A stretch of 25,405 nt of DNA from Bacteroidales bacterium (GCA_004555055.1 SFJN01000013.1:1-25405), one strand, 5' to 3'; positions 1 to 8,356 are shown, counted from the first letter of the stretch. Notes: generated by a model not told the origin, from the letters alone. Translations and numbers: made by a program.

Positions 1-255
1 TGTACGGTTACTCGACACTGTCGAGACAAGTCTGTTCCAAAAACCGGGCAATAAACGGAGGAACAGTTGCATAGGGTTATAGATGTTGTACCCTCCTTGT
101 CCGGACTCTCAAGGATATTTGGCAAACACAGTTTTTTACAGATGCGCCGATTTGTGTAGGATAACATGCTTTTTCCGGCCCATTTTTGCATTTTCCGATG
201 CATTTTTAGCACGATTCTTGACAATGGTTGCTCGTTTTTGGCAAGGGAAAAAGAA
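1..255. other. Intergenic left edge, no gene supported
   Basis: I see no convincing coding region here. Short open frames on the plus strand run into the rprY terminator hairpin and the 3' end of rprY, and lack any family resemblance. A short perfect palindrome (arms CTCGACA 11-17 and TGTCGAG 19-25) could be a binding site or part of a terminator for a gene off the left edge. A GTGTAGGATAA motif at 154-164 matches motifs clustered at the right end of the window. Confidence 0.5.
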
Positions 256-309
256 ATCCACGCACTCCTGCGCCTTCCCAAATGCGGGAGGGCCTTGGAG
301 TGCGTGGAT
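245..309 (-). terminator. Intrinsic terminator of the rprX-rprY operon
   Basis: The outer stem is perfect over 13 bp (256-268 with 297-309). A nested inner stem pairs 273-279 with 286-292 and includes one G-U pair. Read on the minus strand, the hairpin is followed directly by a T-rich run (complement of 245-256). It lies about 70 nt downstream of the rprY stop codon, as expected for the end of that transcript. Confidence 0.8.
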
Positions 310-379
310 CTTTATGTGCGGATATCGGTGGTCAGGTGTCCCAATCAGATTTCATGTGTATGACGGGATGCTGCCGACC

Positions 380-1087
380 TTATTCCTCCTCTTCGTTGAC
401 GGGGCATACGAGTTTGTAGCCTTGTCCGTGGATGTTGATGATTTCCACATCGGGGTCGTCCTTTAGGAAACTGCGAAGTTTGGCGATGTAGACGTCCATG
501 GAACGGGCTTTGAACTGTCCTTCTTCCACCCAGATGGTGCTTAGGGCGTAGTCGCGCTGCAGGATGTCGTTGGCATTCTTGCAGAGGAGGGCCAACAGTC
601 CGTTTTCCTTGGTGGTGAGCTTGCGCGAGCCGTTGGGACCGGCAAGGACCTGCTTCATACTGTCGAAGGAGTAGCGTCCGATGGTGAAATTCGTCTTGTC
701 GCGTGTGCGCTTTACCGATGTGCGTCGCAGGATAGCCTCGATGCGCAGGGTGAGTTCCTCCATCGAGAAGGGTTTGGTGATATAGTCGTCGGCACCCATC
801 TTGAAACCTTCGAGAATGTCGTCGCGAAGGTTTTTGGCAGTGAGGAAGATAATGGGTGTTTCGGTATCGTTGGCGCGGATTTCGCGTGCCAATGTGAATC
901 CGTCCTTTTTGGGCATCATCACGTCGAGGATGCACAGGCTGTAGTTGCCGCTGCGGAAAGCCAGCAATCCGGCTTCGCCATCGGGGCAGAGTGTGGCTTC
1001 ATAGCCTTTGGCCTGAAGGTATTCGCGAAGGAGCATGCCGAGGTTTTCGTCGTCTTCGCAAAGCAGGATTTTGTAGGTGTCAGACAT
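380..1087 (-). CDS. rprY: OmpR-family response regulator, RprY-like
   Basis: This 235-aa DNA-binding response regulator is the output half of a two-component system with the kinase encoded just upstream. The receiver domain (about 1-120) has the acidic pair in CEDDEN, the phosphoacceptor Asp55 in CILDVMMPKKDG, and the Thr/Lys switch residues in FLTAK (81-85). An OmpR/PhoB-type winged helix fills about 130-230 and ends in the recognition-wing motif GYKLV. The start was placed at MSDTYKILLCEDD because an in-frame upstream ATG at 1234 would add 49 unconserved residues overlapping the kinase gene. The gap to rprX is 130 nt, longer than usual for such a pair. In Bacteroides RprXY is a known envelope/antibiotic-linked system; its targets here are unknown. 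Assignment to RprY rather than another OmpR-type regulator rests on remembered sequence similarity. Confidence 0.85.
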   Translation of the reverse strand: MSDTYKILLCEDDENLGMLLREYLQAKGYEATLCPDGEAGLLAFRSGNYSLCILDVMMPKKDGFTLAREIRANDTETPIIFLTAKNLRDDILEGFKMGADDYITKPFSMEELTLRIEAILRRTSVKRTRDKTNFTIGRYSFDSMKQVLAGPNGSRKLTTKENGLLALLCKNANDILQRDYALSTIWVEEGQFKARSMDVYIAKLRSFLKDDPDVEIINIHGQGYKLVCPVNEEEE

Positions 1088-1217
1088 AATTTCGGGATTT
1101 TTGGAGGCCGCTTCAAAAGGGTTGCTGTTGAAGGTGCCGTATGCGGTGATTTTTTTTGTTTTTTGTGGAGGATATCCGTGTCTTTGAGGAATTTCTATGG
1201 AATCATTTGGCTCTGCC

Positions 1218-2735
1218 TTAATGTTCCACAGCATCCATCAGAGGTAGGGAAATAATGAAGGTAGTACCTTGTCCGAACACGCTTTCAGCGTGGATGCTTC
1301 CGCGGTGGCCCTGTACGACGGAACTGACGTATGCCAGTCCGAGTCCGAAGCCTTTGACATCATGGCGGTTGCCGGTGGAGACGCGGTAGAAGCGGTCGAA
1401 AATGCGTTTGAGGTCGTCCTTGCGGATACCGATGCCGTTGTCGGTAATGTAGATTTTTAGGTAGCGGCCTTCGTTGGCGGTGCGGATGTCCACATGGAGC
1501 GGTTCGCTGTTTTCAAAACCGAGGCTGGGCGACTTGCAGTATTTGAGTGCGTTGTCGAGGAGGTTGAAGATGACATTGGTGAAGTGCATCTTGTCGGCAC
1601 AGATGATGGGGTCTTCCGCCTCGAGGTGGGTGGAGATGGTGCCACCGACGTTTTGCACCTTAAGGGTGAAGGTATGTGCCACATCTTCGATGATGCTGTT
1701 TGCATCGAGCTCGTCCATCTTGAATGTGGCGGCTTTTCCACGTTCGAAGAGGCTGGTCTGTAGCACCTTGTCTACCTGAAAACGCAGGCGTCGGCTTTCG
1801 TCGCTGATGATGCGTGCAAGTTTCTTCAGCATCACTTCGTTCTTGCTTACCACCGGATCTGAAAGCATCTGTGCAGCCAGGGAAATGCTTGATATAGGAG
1901 TCTTGAACTCATGCGTCATGTTGTTCACGAAGTCGGTCTTCATTTCTGTCAGACGTTTCTGCCGGAAAATGATGTAGATGCTGTAGATGAAGACGGCAAG
2001 CAGAATGAAGGTGAACACCAGTGCAGGAATAAGCAGGCGGGCTGTGGCAAAGACGTATGTCTTGCTGTTGGTGAAGTGTACGTAGATGATGCCTTGCCCG
2101 CTGGGCGGATCGGAAGGGAACAGCACTTGGCTGTAGATGGTGGCGTGTCCGGGGTCTTCGTACTCGCTACAACGGTAGAGCTCGCGTCCGTCGTAGGTTG
2201 TTACCCGGAAGTGGTATTTCGAATCGATATGGTGACGCTGGAGGAGTTGCTGTATCGAACGGTCAAGCTCCTCGTAGTTTACGCGTCCGTCAATGGAGCG
2301 GAATAGCGGTTTGTAGCCGATGGTATACACCACTTCGGTGAGTATGTCCTTTTGATGCAACACCCGCTGACGGAGTTTCTCATGGCGCAACTGTTGGTCG
2401 TTCTGGCGTTTCAGACTGGGGTTCGAGTCAATGTCGTAGTTTTTCCCCTTTGCGTTCTTAATCTTCTGTATGGAATCACTGATGGCCTGCAGTTCAGCCT
2501 GTGCGCGTTTTTTCAGTTTGTCGTCCGAGGCTTCGATTTCGCGTTCCACCGTGGCTCGAGTCTCGTTCATCTCCAGGTTGTACGCCACACGTGCCAACAC
2601 TCTTCCGACGGCACCGTCAAACTGTGCCTGACGGGCCTCAACCACCTCATCAAAATAGCGCATTTGCGTGTAGATGAGTCCGGTAAATGTCAGCGCCATG
2701 ATGCAGGCGATGGTCCATATCGTTCTTTTTTTCAT
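1218..2735 (-). CDS. rprX: Membrane sensor histidine kinase, RprX-like
   Basis: This 505-aa kinase presumably phosphorylates the downstream RprY-like regulator. A first membrane segment lies at about 7-24. It is followed by a periplasmic sensor region of about 205 residues, rich in charged, coiled-coil-like helices, and a second membrane segment at about 234-257. The H-box NNMTHEFKTP places the phosphorylated histidine at His275. The ATPase domain shows the N-box NVIFNLLDNALKYC, the G1 box DNGIGI, the F-box FDRFYR and the G2 box GFGLGLAY. There is no clear HAMP domain between membrane and H-box. The start at 2735 gives the first membrane helix directly. A TAnnTTTG-type box lies only 4 nt upstream of the ATG, so the transcript may be leaderless. 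Confidence 0.88.
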   Translation of the reverse strand: MKKRTIWTIACIMALTFTGLIYTQMRYFDEVVEARQAQFDGAVGRVLARVAYNLEMNETRATVEREIEASDDKLKKRAQAELQAISDSIQKIKNAKGKNYDIDSNPSLKRQNDQQLRHEKLRQRVLHQKDILTEVVYTIGYKPLFRSIDGRVNYEELDRSIQQLLQRHHIDSKYHFRVTTYDGRELYRCSEYEDPGHATIYSQVLFPSDPPSGQGIIYVHFTNSKTYVFATARLLIPALVFTFILLAVFIYSIYIIFRQKRLTEMKTDFVNNMTHEFKTPISSISLAAQMLSDPVVSKNEVMLKKLARIISDESRRLRFQVDKVLQTSLFERGKAATFKMDELDANSIIEDVAHTFTLKVQNVGGTISTHLEAEDPIICADKMHFTNVIFNLLDNALKYCKSPSLGFENSEPLHVDIRTANEGRYLKIYITDNGIGIRKDDLKRIFDRFYRVSTGNRHDVKGFGLGLAYVSSVVQGHRGSIHAESVFGQGTTFIISLPLMDAVEH

Positions 2736-2739
2736 GAGG

Positions 2740-2747
2740 CAAATTTA
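2740..2747 (-). promoter_or_regulatory. Candidate -7 box abutting rprX start
   Basis: TAAATTTG on the minus strand fits the Bacteroidetes -7 consensus TAnnTTTG and ends 4 nt before the rprX ATG. No TTTG-like -33 element is found at 19-20 bp, so the call is tentative. Confidence 0.4.
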
Positions 2748-3118
2748 CGTTTTATGATATTGTGTATTCTTACGGAAAGGACGTTATTTTTGGCTTTTCT
2801 CGTTTAATTTTCAAAAAATCCCTTTTGTAGTTGCGAAATCGTCAACTTCGCCTTTTTGTGGAAACAGTGCGGAATGTGGTTTCTTCTTGCAGTATGGCAA
2901 CCCCTTCGGCAGCATGAGCTCCTTGTAAGGATGCAGGACGTTATGCTGCAAAGGAAACCTGTATAAACAAAGCATAAGTGGGTGAAAGATTGCGTAAAAA
3001 AAGAAAAAAATGGTTGAAATGCCGGAAAATGTGAAAGAAAATGGTATTTTTGCAAACCGTTCCATTCCGTTTTATCCGTTGATCTCGGTATAATCCCTTA
3101 ATTTCTCTAAGAATTTTT
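2748..3118. other. Intergenic region between divergent rprX and FISUMP gene
   Basis: No gene is supported here. Overlapping minus-strand frames of 61-84 codons are low-complexity, Phe-rich and lack recognisable domains. Plus-strand features are a TATTTTTG -7-like box at 3045-3052, about 66 nt before the ATG at 3119, and a small TCCTT-GT-AAGGA hairpin near 2921-2932. Confidence 0.5.
3045..3052 (+). promoter_or_regulatory. Candidate -7 box for the FISUMP gene
   Basis: TATTTTTG matches TAnnTTTG. It sits in an AT-rich leader 66 nt upstream of the start codon. No good -33 element is found at 19-20 bp spacing. Confidence 0.35.
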
Positions 3119-3832
3119 ATGTTCACATCATCTTATAAGCGTGCCCTGTTCGGTTTCTTTGTCTTTTTCTTCGGTCTCAGCGTGATGGGGCAAAGCGTAG
3201 CCCTTTATTCCAAAGACGGTGGCCGGTTTGACTATCCTACAGCTGAAATCGACAGCATTGTCTTCACCGAGCGTCAGTCTTTGCCGCTGACAAAGCCAGA
3301 CTATGTAGAGGCTGTGGACTTGGGGCTGAGTGTGCGTTGGGCTAATTGCAATGTTGGTGCCACCAAGCCTACGGAATCCGGTGCGTTCTTTGCCTGGGGC
3401 GAAACATCGGAGAAGGAAATCTACGATTGGGATTCCTATGTGGATTCAGACTGCACAGCACTTCGTTCGAGCATCAGCGGTACGATGAACGATGCCGCCT
3501 ATGTGGCATGGGGTGACCAGTGGCGTTTGCCTTCGCTTGTCGAAATGCAGGAACTTTGCGACCGCTGTACGTGGACGTGGTGCGATGAGGACGGTGTGAC
3601 AGGATGCCGTGTTACGGGTCCGAGTGGAGCCTCCATTTTCCTTCCTGCAGCCGGTGTGCGGCAGGGTGGAACAGGCTATCTTTCTAACTCCTATGGCAGT
3701 TATCTTTCTGGTAATGCCGATGCGACGAACTGTTACTATGCGCGTTCGCTGGTGTTTTACAAGGACGCCTCGCATTGGATTGATACCAGTCTGCGCGACT
3801 ATGGTCAGGTGGCACGTGCCGTCTGCCGTTGA
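3119..3832 (+). CDS. Secreted FISUMP-domain (Fibrobacter major paralogous domain) protein
   Basis: This 237-aa exported protein has a hydrophobic signal peptide (about 1-25, ending near VMGQS). A short SKDGGRFDYPTAEIDSIVF-type segment follows, of a kind common at the N-termini of Bacteroidetes surface proteins. The rest resembles the FISUMP domain family (Fibrobacter succinogenes major paralogous domain): VDLGLSVRWANCNVGA, a WGE element, WRLPSLVEMQELCDRCTWTW, and GASIFLPAAG, with aromatic-rich strands and a C-terminal ARAVCR. The fold is thought to be a lectin-like surface module, but no function is established. It is a single-gene unit, divergent from rprX and convergent with the acyltransferase cluster. 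There is no lipobox cysteine after the signal peptide, so it is more likely secreted or periplasmic than a lipoprotein. Confidence 0.8.
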   Translation: MFTSSYKRALFGFFVFFFGLSVMGQSVALYSKDGGRFDYPTAEIDSIVFTERQSLPLTKPDYVEAVDLGLSVRWANCNVGATKPTESGAFFAWGETSEKEIYDWDSYVDSDCTALRSSISGTMNDAAYVAWGDQWRLPSLVEMQELCDRCTWTWCDEDGVTGCRVTGPSGASIFLPAAGVRQGGTGYLSNSYGSYLSGNADATNCYYARSLVFYKDASHWIDTSLRDYGQVARAVCR

Positions 3833-3920
3833 AGGTGCTCGGTGTTGCAGGATTCGTTTTCATATCCTGTTTCTGTTCTTCTTGTTCTTATTCCGAACGT
3901 TCGGGAATACCCTTGATGTA

Positions 3921-3963
3921 AAGCATCCGCCCCGGAAATCCAACGTTTCCGGGGCGGATGCTT
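3921..3963. terminator. Perfect 18-bp hairpin between convergent genes
   Basis: Arms 3921-3938 and 3946-3963 are perfectly complementary with a 7-nt loop and a GC-rich core. The hairpin lies 88 nt after the FISUMP gene and 37 nt after the acyltransferase gene on the other strand. It is placed to terminate both transcripts, although neither side has a long T run. A smaller palindrome, CCGAACGTTCGG, lies at 3893-3904. Confidence 0.65.
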
Positions 3964-4000
3964 ATTGATGTGTCAGTCTTCCTTTTAGGATGACTGTGGT

Positions 4001-5182
4001 TTATTGTACTGAGCCGGCCTCTGCAGCAGCTTTGTTTCTGACAGGGTTTGCATACATCATCAGCATGCAGTCGCTAAGGAATTTTTCGTCCTTGTTGGGG
4101 ATGTCAATTTTTGCAAGCTGGCCTTTGAGATATTCCTTGAAGGTTTTCTCGTCCTCTGCGGTATAGTGGCTCTCATACTTTCGGGTTCCCTCGAGCATGT
4201 CGGCAGCGATGTAGTTTCCGGGGAACAGCGTGTATCCGCGGTGGATTTCACGGTCCATGCGCGCTGCAACCTCTTCGTAAAAGTATCCGTTGGGGATGTC
4301 TTCAAGTTCATCGAGCCATGTGTTGATGCACGGTGCGCATTCGTAGCGCACACGTCCCTTGAATCCCATGATGCCGGTCTTCATGTTTTCCAGGTCGTCC
4401 TTGCGGCTTTTCCTGTATTTCGGGTCGTCACGCTTGAGTTGGAACTCCTTGGCCTTGAGGTAATCGCAGGGGTCGTATTCGTAGCTGATGGTAAGGGGTA
4501 CGATGTTCAGCGGTTTCAGACACTCTATGAATGTGCCTTCTCCGCCCATGGCCAGCATCTTCAATACTGAAGGTTGCGTATGGTCGCTACTGTCCTTGGC
4601 ACGCCCTTCGCGCTGTGCAATCCAGATGTTCTCGCGTTTTTCGTCCACGGCAAAATGGATGTATTCGCTCATCAGCTTACTGCTTTTGTACATTTCGCGT
4701 GGTGTGAGGCTGCGTCGTACGATGAATGCCTTGTTCAGTCGTACCAGTTTCTCAATCCAGGGGTAGATGAGCAGATTGTCACCGATGGCGATTTCTACTG
4801 TTGTCTCGAAGCCCTTGCCTATCAGCAGCACATCGAGCAGGGCACTGTCGAGTACGATGTCGCGGTGGTTGCTGATGAAGGTGTAGCGTCCTTTTCTGTC
4901 GGGCAATGGATGTCCGGAAAGGGTGATGTCTGTCATGCTGCGTCGGATGACGGATTCCACGATGGGACGCATGAACTTCAACTGGAAGTCGAGTAGGGTC
5001 TTCACTCCGCTCATCCGGAACGCCAGTTTCAGCATTCCTCGCCGTGCAAATTTCGGTAGCCAGGGCACGTATCCACGGATAAGGCGTGCGAACTGGCGGT
5101 CGTCTACCAATTCGTTGAAAGCCTGTTTCACCTCTTCGTCGCAGTAGGGACGGATAGGGTCGAATTTTGCTGGTATCTTCAT
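4001..5182 (-). CDS. PlsC-like 1-acyl-sn-glycerol-3-phosphate acyltransferase family protein
   Basis: This 393-aa protein resembles the glycerolipid acyltransferase superfamily, which transfers fatty acyl groups to lysophospholipid-type acceptors at the membrane. Motif I is SNHRDIVLD with catalytic-type His106. Motif III is REGRAKD (EGR at 192-194). A motif-IV-like NIVPLTISYEY follows. The spacing is unusual: the classical motif is H-X4-D, whereas here the aspartates fall at H-x-D (108) and H-X5-D (112). The protein is also longer than a minimal PlsC, with a C-terminal extension of about 150 residues. It is the last gene of the cluster with D-Ala-D-Ala ligase, RluD and a PASTA protein, 61 nt after ddl. 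This suggests an envelope role. The substrate cannot be read from sequence, so no gene symbol is given. Confidence 0.75.
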   Translation of the reverse strand: MKIPAKFDPIRPYCDEEVKQAFNELVDDRQFARLIRGYVPWLPKFARRGMLKLAFRMSGVKTLLDFQLKFMRPIVESVIRRSMTDITLSGHPLPDRKGRYTFISNHRDIVLDSALLDVLLIGKGFETTVEIAIGDNLLIYPWIEKLVRLNKAFIVRRSLTPREMYKSSKLMSEYIHFAVDEKRENIWIAQREGRAKDSSDHTQPSVLKMLAMGGEGTFIECLKPLNIVPLTISYEYDPCDYLKAKEFQLKRDDPKYRKSRKDDLENMKTGIMGFKGRVRYECAPCINTWLDELEDIPNGYFYEEVAARMDREIHRGYTLFPGNYIAADMLEGTRKYESHYTAEDEKTFKEYLKGQLAKIDIPNKDEKFLSDCMLMMYANPVRNKAAAEAGSVQ

Positions 5183-5243
5183 GGTTTCAAGGTGTTTGTC
5201 GTGAATGTATACAAGGCGTGTCCGGCACGGTTTCCGGTCAGTC

Positions 5244-6275
5244 TTACAAGCGTCCTTCTATGATTTCGCTCAGGACATCCTTGATGTCGAATTCCGATGC
5301 CCGGACCTGCTGGGGGATGAAACTGGCGGGAGTCATCCCCGGTGTGGTGTTTATTTCCAGGAGGTTAATCTGTTCGCTGCCGGACTCGCCCGAAAGGATG
5401 TAGTCGATGCGGATGATGCCGTAGCATCCAAGCAGGTCGTAGATATGGCATGTAAGTTCACTCACCCGTTCTGCCGTTTCAGGGGCAATGCGTGCGGGGG
5501 TGATCTCGTCGCTTTTGCCTTCATATTTGGCCTCGTAGTCAAAGAATTCGACGTTCTTCACCACCACTTCGGTGATGGGGAATGTGGTCGGTTTTCCATT
5601 GCTGCGTCGGAAGCATCCGCAGGTAATCTCCGTTCCCGTAATCAGGCGTTCCACCATCACCTCGTCACTTTCCTTCATTGCCTTTTCGATGGCCGGTGTC
5701 AGTTGGTCGGCGGTCTTTACCTTGGTCACTCCGAAGCTCGAGCCTCCGGCATTTGGCTTGACGAAACAGGGAAGTCCGATGCGGTCGATGATTTCCTCAT
5801 CGGCCATACGCTTCATGCCGTGTCGTACGAGGATGCTGTCGGAAATGTGGATTTCGGGGAAGGAGCGGAGGAAGTTGTTCAAGGCATATTTGTTGAAGGT
5901 CAGCGCCTCTACCAGCACTCCGCTGGTGCTGTATGGGATGCCGATGATGTCGAAGTAGCCCTGCAATATGCCGTTTTCGCCCGGTGTACCGTGGATGGTG
6001 ATATAGGCGAAGTCGAAGAACTGGCGTTCGTCGTTGCAGGTATAGCTGAAGTCGTTGTGGTCGATGGCTATCCGTGTGGCTCCCTCATCATCGGGAAGGT
6101 AATAGGGCGTGTTGTCTGGACCCACGATGGCATGCATGTCGTGTCCTTTCTGTTCCACGATGTAGCAATCGTATTTCTCTTTGTCCATGAAGGACAGGAT
6201 ACCGCCTGCACTGCGCAGGCTCACATCGTGCTCGGAGCTGTCTCCTCCGGCAACGATGGCAATCTTCTTTTTCAT
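5244..6275 (-). CDS. ddl: D-alanine--D-alanine ligase
   Basis: This 343-aa cytoplasmic ATP-grasp enzyme joins two D-alanines, making the dipeptide for the peptidoglycan stem peptide. It shows the N-terminal KIAIVAGGDSSEHDVSL motif, HGTPGENG (95-102), the ATP-binding lid FVKPNAGGSSFGV (about 171-183), TGTEITCG and the metal-binding end LEINTTPGMTPASF. The length is normal for the family. The start is ATG at 6275 (MKKKIAIV); a TTG four codons upstream is unlikely. It lies in an apparent minus-strand operon, 149 nt after rluD and 61 nt before the acyltransferase gene. The PASTA protein at the head of the operon fits a cell-wall theme. Confidence 0.93.
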   Translation of the reverse strand: MKKKIAIVAGGDSSEHDVSLRSAGGILSFMDKEKYDCYIVEQKGHDMHAIVGPDNTPYYLPDDEGATRIAIDHNDFSYTCNDERQFFDFAYITIHGTPGENGILQGYFDIIGIPYSTSGVLVEALTFNKYALNNFLRSFPEIHISDSILVRHGMKRMADEEIIDRIGLPCFVKPNAGGSSFGVTKVKTADQLTPAIEKAMKESDEVMVERLITGTEITCGCFRRSNGKPTTFPITEVVVKNVEFFDYEAKYEGKSDEITPARIAPETAERVSELTCHIYDLLGCYGIIRIDYILSGESGSEQINLLEINTTPGMTPASFIPQQVRASEFDIKDVLSEIIEGRL

Positions 6276-6424
6276 GCTTTGCGTCAATGTATGCTGTGAC
6301 GGCGTCTTTTACGGAGTGCCGTCTTTTGGAGTTGATTCCTTGCAAGTGTCTTCCAGGGCTGTACCATGGGGGACGAAGGGAATGTGCTTCTCCGGTTGCT
6401 GCATAGCGTACCGGAAGTAAGAGG

Positions 6425-7501
6425 TTATTTGCGTTGTGCCCCCGCCACGTATGTCCGCCATTTGTCGATGAGTGCCTGCATGTCGTCGGCAATGGGGGAG
6501 TCGAAGTCCATTTCCTTGCCGGTTTTCGGATGCTGGAATCCCAAAGTCTTGGCGTGTAGCGCCTGCCGTGGGCAAAGGGCCATACAGTTGTGTATGAAAC
6601 TGTTGTAGGTGGAGCTCCTCGTTCCCCACAGAATTTGGTCGCCCCCGTAGCGTTCATCGGCAAAGAGAGGGTGCCCGATGTGGCGCATATGTGCCCTGAT
6701 TTGGTGGGTGCGTCCGGTTTCGAGAACGCATTCTACGAGTGTAACGTATCCGAAGCGTTCCAATACGCGGTAATGTGTGACGGCGGGTTTTCCGATTTCG
6801 CTGTCCGGTGGGAAGACCGCCATCTGTAGTCTGTCGTGTGGATTTCGTCCGATGTTGCCCTCAATTCGTCCGGAGTCCTGCTGTACGTTGCCCCAAACCA
6901 AGGCATTGTAGCGTCGGCGTGTGGTCTTGTTGAAGAATTGTGCGCAGAGTTTGGTCTTGGCGTCCGGGGTTTTGGCAATCACCAGCAGTCCGCTGGTATC
7001 CTTGTCGATGCGGTGTACGAGGCCCACGGTAGGGTCATTGGGGTCATATCCGGGATTGTCGCGCAGGTGCCATGCAATGGCGTTGACCAATGTGCCATGG
7101 TAGTTGCCGCATCCAGGGTGCACCACCATTCCCGCCGGTTTGTTGATTACCATCACCTCGTTGTCCTCATATATAATGTTAAGGGGAATTTCCTCTGCAG
7201 TGATGGTGGTATCATGTTTCGGGCGGTCCAACATCAGGGTGATGACATCGCCGGGTTTCACGCGGTAGTTGGCCTTTACCGGACGGCCGTTGGCGAAGAT
7301 GCATCCGGCATCTGCCGCTGTCTGTACGCGGTTTCGCGACGTGTCGTGGATGAGATTGATGATGAATTTGTCTACGCGAAGCAGCTGTTGTCCTTTGTCG
7401 GCTACCAGCCGCCAGTGTTCGTAGAGGCCGTCAGCGCTTTCTTCATCGTCATCGATTTCTGTATAAGGTGTTTCCGGGAGTTTTTCCAGGGTGTCGTCCA
7501 T
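6425..7501 (-). CDS. rluD: RluA/RluD-family 23S rRNA pseudouridine synthase
   Basis: This 358-aa enzyme converts specific uridines in RNA to pseudouridine. An acidic N-terminal extension of about 30 residues precedes an S4 RNA-binding domain (about 41-89: RVDKFI...NGRPVKANYRVKPGD). The catalytic domain follows, with the hallmark HRIDKDTSGLLV and catalytic Asp166, plus GRTHQIRAHM and HPLFADERYGG. The domain order and motifs fit RluD (helix 69 of 23S rRNA), but RluA-family paralogues are hard to separate from sequence alone. It begins 27 nt after the PASTA gene and precedes ddl, indicating co-transcription. Confidence 0.88.
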   Translation of the reverse strand: MDDTLEKLPETPYTEIDDDEESADGLYEHWRLVADKGQQLLRVDKFIINLIHDTSRNRVQTAADAGCIFANGRPVKANYRVKPGDVITLMLDRPKHDTTITAEEIPLNIIYEDNEVMVINKPAGMVVHPGCGNYHGTLVNAIAWHLRDNPGYDPNDPTVGLVHRIDKDTSGLLVIAKTPDAKTKLCAQFFNKTTRRRYNALVWGNVQQDSGRIEGNIGRNPHDRLQMAVFPPDSEIGKPAVTHYRVLERFGYVTLVECVLETGRTHQIRAHMRHIGHPLFADERYGGDQILWGTRSSTYNSFIHNCMALCPRQALHAKTLGFQHPKTGKEMDFDSPIADDMQALIDKWRTYVAGAQRK

Positions 7502-7528
7502 TCGGATATCAGGGTTAGGTGTATCGGG

Positions 7529-8155
7529 TCATTCTTCTTCGAAGAGTTCGGCTTCGCGTTCCAGGGCCCATGCCAGTGAGTCGTCTCCGGTATAGTAGTC
7601 TTCGGTCTTACCGTTGCCCACAACCAGGGTGATGGGACTTTCAATGCTTATTCTCTCGCCGAAATGCACTTCGCGGCCCAACACTTCGGCCCGCATGACA
7701 AGGTCGAGGTCACCGTCGATACGCTTTACGGCTCCCATTTTGAAACCGATGGCTTTGAGCTTCATGGTAGCCTCGCGGAGTGAGCCGTCCACTATGTTGG
7801 GGAATGGAATGGTGCGGGCCTTTGCCGAGTTGACGGTGAGCTGTATGAGGCGGTTTGTCTTGACAGGAGTTCCTGGGGCTATGCGCTGTTCGAGAATGAT
7901 GTCAGCGGCACAGCTTGTGACATGTCCGGTGTCTGTTATCTCTGCACGCAGGCCCAGGCTCTCGAGTTTCCGCTGGGCCACTTCGCTACGCTGGCCTACC
8001 ACGTTCGGTACGCTGATGGTTTCGCCGTGGTGGGTGTAGAACCCGAGGTAGATTAGAACGCCCACCACAAGTGCTATGGCTGTGAGGGCCATGGCCAGAA
8101 GGTTGCCCCATATGATGCGGCTGGATATTTTCTGGAAGAATTCTTTGAATGTCAT
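7529..8155 (-). CDS. Membrane-anchored PASTA-domain protein
   Basis: This 208-aa protein has a short cytoplasmic N-terminus, one transmembrane helix (about 15-38) and an extracytoplasmic region of PASTA repeats. The first repeat begins at ISVPNVVGQRSEVAQRKLESLGLRAE. The second begins at IPFPNIVDGSLREATMKLKAIGFKMG. PASTA modules bind muropeptides or beta-lactams in Ser/Thr kinases and some penicillin-binding proteins. Here there is no kinase or transpeptidase domain, so it is a stand-alone PASTA protein. The C-terminus is acidic. It heads the cluster with rluD, ddl and an acyltransferase and has a well-formed promoter upstream (8206-8236). A role sensing or binding peptidoglycan is inferred from the family and the neighbours. 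Confidence 0.85.
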   Translation of the reverse strand: MTFKEFFQKISSRIIWGNLLAMALTAIALVVGVLIYLGFYTHHGETISVPNVVGQRSEVAQRKLESLGLRAEITDTGHVTSCAADIILEQRIAPGTPVKTNRLIQLTVNSAKARTIPFPNIVDGSLREATMKLKAIGFKMGAVKRIDGDLDLVMRAEVLGREVHFGERISIESPITLVVGNGKTEDYYTGDDSLAWALEREAELFEEE

Positions 8156-8205
8156 CCTTTTTTCGGGTGATGGTGAATCTTTTGCTGTGCTGTTTCCTGA
8201 TTCGG

Positions 8206-8236
8206 CAAATTTAAGTGATTCTCGTGAAAATGCAAA
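8206..8236 (-). promoter_or_regulatory. Promoter of the PASTA-rluD-ddl-acyltransferase operon
   Basis: On the minus strand a TTTG (-33, 8233-8236) and a TAAATTTG (-7, 8206-8213) are separated by exactly 19 bp, matching the Bacteroidetes primary-sigma promoter. It implies a leader of roughly 45 nt before the ATG at 8155. Confidence 0.7.
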
Positions 8237-8356
8237 ATAATATATGCGAAATATTTGTGCATTCTGTATGCCACACGCTGTAATGTGTCCGGTGGTGGTG
8301 GCAGTGTGGGGAATGTGTGTCCGTCCGTCTGTCCGTGGCTGGTGTGGGCAGATATC

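Noticed and set aside
83..466. 127-codon plus-strand frame at the left edge
   Set aside because: Runs through the rprY terminator hairpin and overlaps the rprY 3' end antisense; Cys/Phe-rich with no domain.
2804..3126. Overlapping minus-strand frames of 61-84 codons in the rprX-FISUMP gap
   Set aside because: Low-complexity, Phe/Lys-rich, mutually overlapping in different frames, and occupying the FISUMP gene promoter region.
5205..6299. 364-codon plus-strand frame opposite ddl
   Set aside because: Antisense shadow of the D-Ala-D-Ala ligase gene, with no family resemblance.
6309..6404. 31-codon minus-strand frame in the rluD-ddl gap
   Set aside because: An intergenic ATG-to-stop frame of this size is expected by chance; no hydrophobic or conserved pattern and no ribosome-binding signal.
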